A stretch of DNA of 64,000 nucleotides from NCBI GenBank assembly GCA_024196135.1, contig JAMQCK010000044.1:78277-142276 (forward strand), read 5' to 3'. This DNA comes from Pleurotus ostreatus/Saccharomyces cerevisiae fusant (Eukaryota; Opisthokonta). The notes below the pieces were generated by a model. That model did not search any database and was not told where the DNA came from. It saw only the letters and a list, made by a program, of their open reading frames with translations. Positions 43,922-54,515 of this stretch are shown piece after piece. Positions within the stretch are counted from its first letter, which is position 1. The number at the start of each line of letters is the position of its first letter. The position numbers were made by a program, and so were the translations under genes.

Positions 43922-45377
43922 ATGCGATTCGAGAGCTTGCCGTCCTGCCATCCCACGACGAAGCGCTCGACGCCCGCGCCACCCTCGACGTATTGTAGAG
44001 GATACTGGGGTCCGCGTCGCGCGTCAAGTCGGGCCTGGAGCCGGGAACGCTTCGACCCCGTCTCTGGCGTAGACGGATGAAGATCGCGACGTATTGCTCC
44101 CGCCGTGCTATCGACTTGGCCATCGACCTGAACTTCTTCGTCGTCGATGACCTTGCCGACGCAGTCAGACCCGGCGCCAGCCATGTTATACAGCGTCGCC
44201 TCCGAGACCTCGTCCTCAAGGCGCCATTGTTGCTTGAGAACATATAGCTGTCCCAACGGATCAGTATGGACGCCGAGGAGGCGGGCGTGAAGCATGTACC
44301 TCACGCTCTGGAGGAGGCTTGTTCCTATCGTCGTATTTCACGACCACCCACACGAGGGTTCCGCTTCCGGACAGCTCATCATACATGGTGCTTACAGCCT
44401 TAGCCGTAATATACTCAGTGTCGCCAAGGGTAACGACCCAGTGCGTATCTTGAGGCGAGTACATGTACTTCTTCGGTGACGACGACATGCGGTAAGGTGG
44501 CAGGGGGACCTCGTTGGGGCCGCGATACAGCCGCATATCCGGATCGAACCCAAGACGATGCACAGGGAGGTAGGCGAATGCGGCTAGCAGCTGGACAAGC
44601 TTTTCGGGCGCCTGTGGATAAAGTATCCTTCAGAACTGCTGTTCGAAGGGTTACAACCGAGAATCACCTCGTGAAAGTCGATAGGAACCTCAGTCCCCAA
44701 CACACCAGAGCGGTCCTGCAGCCACACAGATATCTGCTTCGAGTTGAGCGCGAAGCCGAAGACGAAGCGCCGGTTCTGCTGCTCGACAAAAACTTGTCTC
44801 AAGGACCGGAGCAGCTGTTGCACGACTTCTGCCCAATCCTGCTTGTCGTGCTGCTTCGCCTCGACGACCGCGATGACCTGCAGCCACGACGTGTCGTCCT
44901 AGCGGGGTAGTTAGGCGGACGCAATGCATCATTCGCAGAAGGGGCGTACCTGGCTCCCTTCATCCGCTGGCGATTCGAGAGCGAGTAAACAGTTCGGCCC
45001 CCTCGCTAGCTCAGAATCGTCGGACTCTGGATCGAATCCTTCAACGCCTGGGTAATGGTGCCAGCGACCACAAAGCACGCGCCGTTCGTCCGCTGGCCGC
45101 TTTGAGAGAGCTTTCTCCACTTCCTCGGCAACGCGTCTCGCCAGTCGGACAAATGCCGAATACAGCGCAGCTGCCGCAGCGCAGTCGTCGGCGGGCAAGT
45201 CGATCCAGCGTCCTTCGGCGTAGACTGGTGAACCTGACACAGCAACGGGGCTCTGCAGAGCCGTCATGACCTCCTCGACAATGTCCGAGGGTACAGGAAA
45301 AAGCCTCTCCATATACGAATCCGTATCCGTGACCTGGATGTAATCGGCATGCTTCCTCAGCCGCGCTCCGCATCGTG
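42353..45377 (-). CDS. FunK1 (fungal-type) protein kinase, full-length copy B
   Basis: The only complete FunK1 gene here. Exons join in frame from the N-terminal region (ADYIQVTDTDSYMERLFPVP, GRWHHYPGVEGFDPE) through DTSWLQVIAVVEAKQHDKQD, VFGFALNSKQISVWLQDRSG, HRLGFDPDMRLYRGP, WVVTLGDTEYITAKAV, LVWVVVKYDD, LYVLKQQWRLEDEVSEATLY and RRELVRAMIDAIKG. Then come GDKYLYEHGVLPGDISPGNI, CIIDLDRGKRKT, DSRPVFTRSAQGFGD, GTLPFMSPELLGS and DVEAFFWILAYFCVTRGGPG, ending KKRRSNH. KQQWR supplies the likely ATP-anchoring Lys. The catalytic loop is L-P-G-D-I-S, lacking the usual His-Arg, and the DFG equivalent is D-L-D. The 5' end is unresolved: an acceptor (CTAATACAG) at 45378 implies an upstream exon, while the first in-frame Met is at 45312. 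Divergent from WBP1. Confidence 0.85.
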
Positions 45378-45822
45378 CTGTATTAGTTGTGCGCGGAGGC
45401 TTGCAGCGCGGTGTGCAGCCACAGCAGCACAGATAGCTACACGTAGAACCAAGAGGTTGATGGAGATGAGAGTGCGAGCCAAGAGTCGGAAATTACACCA
45501 AGTTGCAGGCGGGAGCGCAGCCTGCATGCTTTTCTTGACGTCAAAAGTCGGTGTCAAGCCTTTGATCCCGCTATGGGCATGTTGATGACTTGCGTATGTG
45601 TCCAGGACAGTGTGGTAGCCAGTAACCCCAGTCGCCGCTCGAACAGAACAAGCATGAAGTAGATTGTTGACCGACATGGTTCAGGAAGATCTCTGATCTA
45701 ATTTTGGAGTGGGAGGTCGGGCCGACCTTCCCGCCACGTGGGATCTAGAGGCGCGTCTGCGCGCGACGTGGCGCAGCTGAAGTTCACCTTTCCCCACCTA
45801 GAGGTCGCCTCCCTCGTACATC
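45378..45822. promoter_or_regulatory. Intergenic region with two ACGTGG boxes upstream of WBP1
   Basis: It separates FunK1 copy B (minus) from WBP1 (plus) and may hold the first exon of copy B. CACGTGG (45735-45741) and GACGTGG (45765-45771) lie 82-88 and 52-58 bp before the WBP1 ATG; ACGTG-core sites are used by bZIP regulators, including those of the unfolded-protein response. A near-palindrome GGTCGGGCCGACC lies at 45715-45727. Confidence 0.4.
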
Positions 45823-47307
45823 ATGCGAGGACTCTTTAGACTCGCGGCTTGCCTGCTAGGCTTGCTATCTTCCGTGGTCGCCAAGTCGAGCACGGGGAAC
45901 TCTGTGCTCGTTGTCGTCGACCCCGAGAACCGGGACCTCTACACGACCTTCTTCAATGGCCTTGAGAGCCAGGGATACCAACTCACTTTCCGCGCGCCGA
46001 AGGATGAGGCTCCCCTCATTATCCAGGATGACTACCCGACGTTTGCGCACATAGTCTACTTTGCGCCAGACACCAAAAGTGCGTCGTACTGCCGTGCGCA
46101 GCACCGCACGCCTACTGACCACATATCCCTAGCTCCCGCGAAGGACATCACTCCCCAAACGCTCGTTGAGCTGGCGAAGCAGAACACGAACCTTCTCATC
46201 GCGCTCTCCCCCAAGCAGACGCCCATCTCCACTCTCGCGGCCGAGTTCTCGCTCGTGCTTCCCCCTCCGGGCACGCCCCTCATCTCTCACTTCCCCGAGC
46301 GCGACGGGCCGCGCACAGTAGTGCCAATCGCGCCGCCGCAAGGGAACCCGATTGTGACCGAAGACCTCGCGCCGGTGTGGTTTTCTGGTGTTCCGTTCGC
46401 GCTGGGGAACAACCCGCTGCTGGTACCCGTGCTGAACGCGCCTGCCCACAGCTTCGCTACCGACACGGAGACGGACGCAGGCGCCAGCGCAGTGGTGGAC
46501 GCGGCAGGCAAGGGGGGCGAGGGCTTGTGGGCTGGGAGCTCGATGGGCGTCGTCGCTGGCTTCCAGGTGGTGAACGGCGGACGCGTGATGTGGGTCGGCG
46601 GCACGGAAATGTTCACGGATGAGTTTGCGCAGAAGGAGCTGCCGACGGGCGGCTTGCCTGGCAATGCGCAGTTCGTGCAGGATATTGCACGCTGGACGTT
46701 CCAGGAGACGATGGTCCTGCGCATCGACGAGACCTCGCACCACCTCGTGAACGCGACCGAGCCCAAGGAGGCGTACACTATCAACGACAACATCGTGAGT
46801 TCCTATATTCGTTCCTTGACCTGTTCGCCAACCCTTTGCACAGGTCTTCACTGCCAGAATCTCGAAGTACAACCCGGAGACGGCTGCCTTCGAGCCGTAC
46901 TCTGGCATCAATGACCTCCAGCTCGAGTTCACGATGCTCGACCCGCACATCCGCACCGCGCTGCCTCCTGTACCGGGCTCCCCGGGCAAATACTCGACGA
47001 CATTCCGCGCCCCGGACCGCCATGGCGTCTTCAAATTCGTCGTCGACTACAGGCGGAAGGGGTGCGTCACATAACCTTTAGACTGCTGTACTCGCTGACA
47101 CCCGGCCCCAGCTGGACCCACCTCCAAAGCTCAACAACGGTCCCCGTCGTGCCCCCGCGCCACGACGAGTACCCGCGCTTCCTGAGCGCGGCGTGGCCGT
47201 ACTACACCGGTGCTATCAGCACCAGCGTCGCGTTCTTCCTGTTCTCCGCGTTCTGGCTGGCGAGCGACACGCGGGACTCGCGGAAGGGCAAGGCGAAGGC
47301 GGAGTGA
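45823..47307 (+). CDS. WBP1: Oligosaccharyltransferase subunit WBP1 / OST48
   Basis: Essential non-catalytic subunit of the ER oligosaccharyltransferase that transfers glycan to Asn. Four exons (45823-46078, 46133-46794, 46844-47061, 47112-47307) give 443 residues. The first intron is 54 nt and in frame without stop, so it can be misread as coding; removing it gives FAPDTKTPAKDITPQ. Features are the signal peptide (MRGLFRLAACLLGLLSSVVA), VLVVVDPENRDLYTTFFNGL, GYQLTFRAPKDEAPLIIQDD, WFSGVPFALGNNPLLVPVL, RVMWVGGTEMFTDEF and GVFKFVVDYRRKGWTHL. Near the C-terminus a membrane helix (TGAISTSVAFFLFSAFWLAS) is followed by a Lys-rich tail KGKAKAE, which differs from the classical KKxx retrieval motif. 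Confidence 0.95.
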
Positions 47308-47661
47308 GTAGTTTAGCAGGCAAACAGACGCCCGGATGTATGTATGGCACGCCCCAATGCCCATTGCGTCCCCTACGCCCACTAGCGCGCTCGTCCGAGG
47401 ACATAGTGCTTATTCCTGGCTCAGAGATGGCGCGCACCACTTGGAAAGTGTGGTCCGGTGCGCGGATATGTCAAGGTATGTTTTTGACGTTGACTTCGAC
47501 TTGACATAGGATTTGCTTCCCTCCCTCGGCGCGTCAACATGTGCAAACAGAGAAGCCATTGTTCTCCGCTTTTCCTCCGCCGATGATCTGCTATATAGAC
47601 AGCGACGTGCACGTTCTTTTCTTCGCCTCTTGTGCTTCCCCTTGATACCCCAGGATCTTGA
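47308..47661. other. Intergenic, promoter of the DUF6697 gene
   Basis: 354 bp. A TATATA at 47592-47597 lies 70 bp before ATG 47662. Confidence 0.45.
47592..47597 (+). promoter_or_regulatory. TATA box of the DUF6697 gene
   Basis: TATATA in GCTATATAGACAG, 70 bp upstream of the tandem ATG-ATG at 47662. Confidence 0.45.
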
Positions 47662-49155
47662 ATGATGCCCGTTATACCCATAGACGCCAGTCTCGCGCCG
47701 GAAGTTGTCGAGTTTTGGGGCAAGCGATACCGTGAGGTGAAGGAGGAGCTCGAGGAGCTGAAGGTGCGCGTGCTGCCGTCAATTATAGAGGACCTGGCTG
47801 AGCATTGTTGCAGGCGACTTGCAGCGCGAAGGAGAACCGCGCGCCGAATGGCCTCGAGGGATGCCCACCCGCTAGGCTGGAAGGCCTACTCACCCAGCTC
47901 GACGTACACCTCACCTCTCTCCGTAAGAAAGACAAGTCTACGATGGTCACAAAGAAGGACGACGGACCTTTGCGAGACGCGCTCACGACCGCGCTCAAGG
48001 AACGCGACGATCTGCGCTTCCGCAACTCTGCGCTTGAGGCGGATCGCGCGGCGTTGACGAGTCAGGTGAGTGTTTGGCTGCAGACGCGTCGGGACGCGAG
48101 CTGACGCGCTCTCAGGTGCAAGCCTTTATGATCCAAGCCGCCGCGCTCGCAACCGAGGCTTGCAATAGCAGGATGAGTGCCGTACACAAGCAGTTCCCGC
48201 CTACGACGTTCGTGGACAAGGACTTCCAAGTATCGCCCCTCACCCTTACCGAGCCGGAGGCGTTCATGCACTCGTTACCGTCGGTGAGCATAGTAGCATA
48301 CATCCACTGAGCCTTGCTGATAAAAGGCCAATAGCAATACACGAGTGGCACACGGTCAGTTTCGCTGTCATGCGCGGGTCCTGCCTGGTATTGACGCGTC
48401 GTTTTAGCCTCTACTTCCTGCCACGCCCACCAGCGTGTATGCCACTGCACGTCCCGCGTTCTGCGCAACCAGGGTACTGGTTCTATCCCGTTCTCCTCGC
48501 TCCGGGCGATACGCACTTCGAGCTCATCGTCGAGGGCAGTCCAGGACAGGTGACAGTGACTTGACGCGTACACTGCTTCACGGACTCACGACATCTTCAG
48601 TGGACGTATCTGGGGCGCTACGTGACAGCAGGCATGCCCGGGCAGGAGATGAAGCTTTCGGAGTGGATGATGCTCGACGAACGGGTACGTGCTGACCTTG
48701 CTCGACGAGTGGATCTCACTGAGGTGACGCAGACAAAGCAAGCGCACTGTCATCGGATCGCCTCGCACGCGATGGAGCACGGACAGACGCCTACCATCCC
48801 AGCCCAGCTCGAAGTGCGCCGCCGGTACGACACAGGCGAATGGAACGTCCCATGCTACTCCCTTCAGTGCATCGGCTACGACCTGACGCTCTACAACACG
48901 CTGCACGAAGTGGCACAGGCGACGTCGCGTCGCGGCAGTATCGTCTCGGAGCCCGGCATGCGACAGGACGAGGTTTCCCGTGAGACGAGCTCGACGCCGT
49001 CGACAGTCGACGTCTCAGAGGCGGTGCGCAAGCGGAAGGTGCAGTCGCCTATGATGGACGAGAACATGGAGGCGAATAGCAGCTTGAGCACGAACGCTCC
49101 GACGATGAAGAAACCGAGGCTGATTCTGCGTGACTTGCCGGTACAGGATCAGTGA
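47662..49155 (+). CDS. DUF6697 domain protein with a coiled-coil N-terminus
   Basis: Basidiomycete protein of unknown function. The N-terminus reads MMPVIPIDASLAPEVVEFWG and RYREVKEELEELK, then after an intron ATCSAKENRAPNGLEG and a heptad-like segment LRDALTTALKERDDLRFRNS with ALEADRAALTSQVQAFMIQA, probably a coiled coil. After several short exons comes the DUF6697 core: PGYWFYPVLLAPGDTHFELI, GSPGQ|WTYLGRYVTAGM, GQEMKLSEWMMLDERV, and, further on, CYSLQCIGYDLTLYNTL. The C-terminus is Ser/Thr-rich with basic patches (VRKRKVQSP, MKKPRL) that could serve nuclear import. The family resembles a DNA/chromatin-associated scaffold in composition only; function is unknown. Confidence 0.75.
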
Positions 49156-49710
49156 AGGAGACGGTCGGAAAGAATTGCTTGCTTGGACTTGGTATCGCAC
49201 TCGCTACTGTGTCACCTATCATAATTGCCATGATATTGGCTGTAGTTCATACCTTGCAACCCGTACAACCTGGTTTCGAGGAAGGAGAGGATGTGTGCTG
49301 AAGCGAGTTTGTGGGCGAATGTAGATGATTTCGGCAAATGCCGCGGCGTTTATCACGCGCTGGTTCACCTCGATAAATTCTTATCCTGAACCATGTCTTT
49401 CAGTCTATGCTTGTATTTGCCAGAGTGCGACAGGAGCTGGGACACTGCAATGACATGAGTACCCAACCTACTACCAGCCTCGACGGAGTCAGAGCATCCA
49501 GCACCGACTCTTGACGTCAGAAAGAACATGCAGGCCTGCCCTCCTCGCTTGCAGGCGGTTGTGTACAGAGCTTAACTCGCACCTTAACCAGGCCTGCAGC
49601 CCTCACTTTTCTACGCGGACCTCTGCTTGCGACGGGTATATCTGCTTGCTGCCGTAGTCGCACCGTGTGCCGCAAGCTGTCGCGCGTATCTGGCTCAGCA
49701 GCTCAGCGCG
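49156..49710. other. Intergenic; breakpoint of FunK1 copy D
   Basis: 555 bp. FunK1 similarity begins abruptly at about 49700; nothing upstream resembles the missing N-lobe. Confidence 0.45.
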
Positions 49711-51188
49711 ATGCGCATCTGCACGCGTATCGTACTGTCAAACATAGGGCACCGCGTAACTTGCTTTGCCGACCGTCGGGAGCTGGTACGCGCTATCATG
49801 GACGTCGCTCAGAGTGAGATATCACATCGTATTTTGTGTTGAGGCTCACGCAACCCTCAGGCGACAAAAATCTATACGCTCATGGGCTCCTGCCGTGTGA
49901 TATTAGCCCCTCCAATATTTTCATACACCGGTTAGAGGGCGAAGCTAGCGTTACGAGCCTCAAGGGATGCCTTGTCGACCTCGACCTCGACCTCGATAGG
50001 AGGCAGATTGGTGCGTTTCCTTGGTCGGTTTGAATGATTAGTACGTACTGACGTGTTTACCCATCAGCCACTCAAGCATATCCCCCATTCATGGAGCGCG
50101 AGTTCGGCGAAGTTGCGCCGATTCTGTCCACGCTTCTGCGTTTCTACTATCAGAAGGGAATGCTTATGGGTCAAGTCGACGCCAATGTGTCTTCCAGCGC
50201 ATTGCGCGCGATGGCACGCACGGCGGCCACCAAAGCAGAGTTTCCGGAGGCCCAGTCGAAGGCCCTCACGTACGTTAACGAGATCGTCGCGTACATGGTC
50301 AATCACCGCGGAGCCGATCCTGAACAGACCTTTACTCGTGAGATGTTGAAGTGGGACGTTGAATTTGTTTGTTGTCCAATTGCAGCGTGTCGGTATTGTT
50401 TGCTGATATCTCATCCAGCCAGACTCTACGCCGATTTTCTCTCGATCCGCCTGCGGTACTGGTCTGCAACAGGATTATTGTTCTGTGCGCACTTATCGTG
50501 ATTTCCCCGTACGCCTTGCTGATCGCGCATGTAGGGAACTTTGCCGTTTCTGAGTCCCGAGATGCTGGAAACGATCCCAATGTTTGACAACGCGGAGTCA
50601 AGGCTCAGCGTTATAGCCAGCGCCGACGACACGGACGACGGCAACATCGCCAACCTCACACCTGACGCACAATGCCCTACCATGGCTCAGGGCGCCATAC
50701 ATGACGTGGGGGCGCTCTTCTGGATACTCCTCTACATCTGCATAACTCGCAGCGGACCCGGAGGTCGAAGAAGGGAGGAGTACTCCGTTGGAAATCTCGC
50801 GACCATACCAGATCCCAAGCAGCGCCAGTCCATTACACATCTACACAAGATCACCCACTGCCTCTTCGATGCTCAAGATCCCACCACACTGAGAAAAAAC
50901 AAGCGCCTTCTTCTCCGAAATGGCGTTCAGGACTTCAAGGCGCACGTCGAGGTCTGCTTCCATGACTATTTCAGGCCCTTAAAGCCTACTATGCGGGCGT
51001 ACTTGCAGCTTCTGCGGATTGCGTACATTTTCCGCGGATACGAGTATCATTTCATCCATGATCGTGTTATTGAGCTACTCGGCGATCTTTTGGAAAAGTT
51101 GAACGATGAGAGCTATGACGAGGGGCAGGGGGAGTACACTAGGCATGAGCTGGAGGAGCGGGAGGGTACTGTGAACGACTTGCAGTAG
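49711..51188 (+). CDS. FunK1 protein kinase lacking the N-lobe, copy D
   Basis: Plus-strand FunK1 copy, more diverged from A and B. It opens at MRICTRIVLSNIGHRVTCFA and DRRELVRAIMDVAQ, at nearly the same point as copy A. Spliced exons continue with DKNLYAHGLLPCDISPSNIF (catalytic loop with P-C-D), KGCLVDLDLDLDRRQI, YPPFMEREFGEVAPILSTLL, LKWDVEF, PDSTPIFSRSACGTGLQQDY, GTLPFLSPEMLETI, DVGALFWILLYICITRSGPG, LLRIAYIFRGYEYHFIHDRV and EEREGTVNDLQ-stop. A +1 frame after the stop continues with a basic, Pro-rich stretch (51195-51362) resembling a FunK1 tail, so the C-terminus may be frameshifted. No ATP-binding lobe; probably a pseudogene or non-kinase fragment. Confidence 0.7.
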
Positions 51189-52775
51189 AGCATGCATGTT
51201 GATGTCACCAACTAAAGAGGCTCCCAAGCCTAAGTGCACGAAAAATCGTCCTATTGTGCTGTCGCCTAAGGCGCCTTCGAGCCTGCACCCGGCGGCACCG
51301 AGCACTTCGACACATCACGTGATACTTCCCCGGAAAATGCCGATGCCAAAGTTGAACTTCGCCAACGTCTGAGTACTTTCCGCCTCATTGGCTTCAGTTC
51401 ACCTGAGAAGCTCTCTTCATGCAGTTCATGGTGCTGACAGTTCATCTCATTGTATACCTTGGGTCCTGACGTACGGCGCGGCATGTAACCGAAGGGTTAG
51501 CATAGGCTTTGCTTTCAACCACTGCGCACATCGACTACGAAGGCCTGCGCACCCGCTTCAGCATAGAGGTAAACATCTACAAGTGAATGCTGCCCCACCA
51601 GAGCTGAGGCCAGCAAGGTCAAAGAGCTTACGAAATCCCACCGACACGATAACATCCCAACGGACTGGCACGCTAACCACCCTCCTCATCGTCCCGAAGT
51701 ACGTCTTCTTGCTTTTGATGCTGGTAGCGGCGCTCCACCATATATCCGCCGCCTCAGATTCAACCTCGACCTCGCGCTTGTATACTCCTGGGGCGCCGGC
51801 GCGCGCGAAGCTGACTCACGGGCCGACGACCTCGCTATCGTCGAGGGTGCGTTTCTGTCTTGCCATATTCGAGCGGAGTCGATGGGAACTGCGACGTTGA
51901 CTACCAAAGCAAGTCGGTAGGATCGGGGTTCACCCGACGTAAAGCGCGGTAGGCTTCGAAGACTGGTCCGATCCTCGAGGTGATGCTAGAGCGAAGGGTT
52001 GATGCTAGATGAAGGGCGACGGGATGAACGAACGGCAAGCTATGCAAACCCTGAATGCAGTCATTACTTCGAAAGTCGGCAGATCAACGTCGGAGGGAAG
52101 AAGTCGTCGAGGCTTGACCATAGCGAGGAGATACAAGTACGTGTTGGGCTGCGACTGTCCTCCAACCTCACCTCCCAGGTCCGAAGAGCCGATGCGTACG
52201 AGTACCAGTGCGGCGGAAAGGTGGCTTGAGAATACCCGCGACGAGCGCCCGAGCGTCGAGCATGTTTCGGGCGCGCGCGAGGGACAGAAGGTCGAAGGGC
52301 GGCCCGTAGCATCGGGGGAAGTTCAGTCGTTCGGCGCGGTCGCCGAGGACCTGATAGGCAGGTGCGCTGGGATTTCGGATATCAAGGCCTCAGATTGAAT
52401 GGTCGTCCAGATGAGAGCCTGCAGAAGCGCGGGGGGACATGCGTGGCGGTGAGATAGCCTCGAGATAGGCCGGGGGCATTGTGCAGGACCGATATAGCAG
52501 AGATGACGCGGGCGAGGGGGCGGGATGATGGCATGCAGAGGGGGCGCGCCTGCTCAGGGGGCGGACACGACCGTGGCCTCCCGTAGGACCGCGAAGGTAG
52601 CCGTGCAGCGCAAGCGGCGCAGCGCGGAGCCCCCGCCGCGGTGCGCTGGCTGCCACGCGCACCCGGCTCGTCCCGAGGAAATTCCCACGAGAATAGACGG
52701 ACGCTTGGCGGTTTTTATTCGAGCACGGCGCGCGTTGCTGGCGTTCCCTTGCGTTCGAACACGACCACCACAACT
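51189..52775. other. Intergenic, possible FunK1 tail then no gene
   Basis: 1.6 kb. 51195-51362 holds an open frame (MLMSPTKEAPKPKCTKNRPI..) that may be the shifted tail of FunK1 copy D, ending at the AAGTTGAACTTCG 13-mer. From 51400 on, frames on both strands show no domain. The ADK1 promoter occupies the last few hundred bases. Confidence 0.4.
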
Positions 52776-53705
<930 letters not shown>

Positions 53706-54515
53706 AGCAGATGAGACGATGCATAGAGTTCGATACCCCTGTACATATTGCTGAGTATTTAATATGTTCGAGGTATGTGTCTCGCTGCTGTCTCGCTCGC
53801 GTCTCCGTCCGCGGGAATTTCGAGCTGCTTGTCCGGTGATGGGGCGCTTCTTCCAAGTAATAGAGCGTAGGCGGGAAGTGCATAGCCCTGCTCACGGATC
53901 CCTTCATACTGCAGCCCTGCTGATGAGATGAGATGCGTATGGGGTTGTCTGGCTGAGGGAGCGCATGATAGGGCGGTAGCTATCCAGTCCAACCCAACAA
54001 AGTGGAGGGACAACCGCACTGCCGCAGCATATTCACTGACGCCCATCTCCGCCGGGTAGCGCTCTTTTCTCACCAAAACGCCCTCGCTATTGACCTGAAG
54101 ATCGTTGCTGTCCGTTGTCATCGACCACGAGGGCCGCACGCGATGGTGCAGGGCGATGTCAACAGAGATCTCCGGAGGTCTGCTCGTGCTCATTTACATT
54201 TACAAAGTGGCCATCACGATGATTCGTCCGACCTGCCGAAAGCGATACCGACATCTGGTCCATGCACTTTGGAGGCTTCTATTCCTGAACCCTCACGTAC
54301 ACGTTCCAGCGCCGACTTATAAGGCCCTCCACAAAACAGCCAGGACGAGAATCCGCCAAGAATCCGCCGTCCGTCTGCGCCCAGGCTCCCACGACCAGCG
54401 CCTGCCGTCGATCGCCTGCTTCCCCACCCGCACCGAACCTACGTAGCGTAGATCTCCGTCGCGCTTCCCCCACGCACGGCTTCCCCTTCTCAGCCTCTTC
54501 TCTGTCTTCCCCCTC
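53706..54515. other. Intergenic, no gene called
   Basis: 810 bp between ADK1 and the Zn2Cys6 gene. A minus frame at 53759-54193 (144 codons) is open but has no domain I recognise and no flanking splice sites. Confidence 0.4.

Noticed and set aside
53759..54193. 144-codon minus-strand frame between ADK1 and the Zn2Cys6 gene
   Set aside because: Looks moderately protein-like but has no domain, no splice support and no conserved start context that I can judge.
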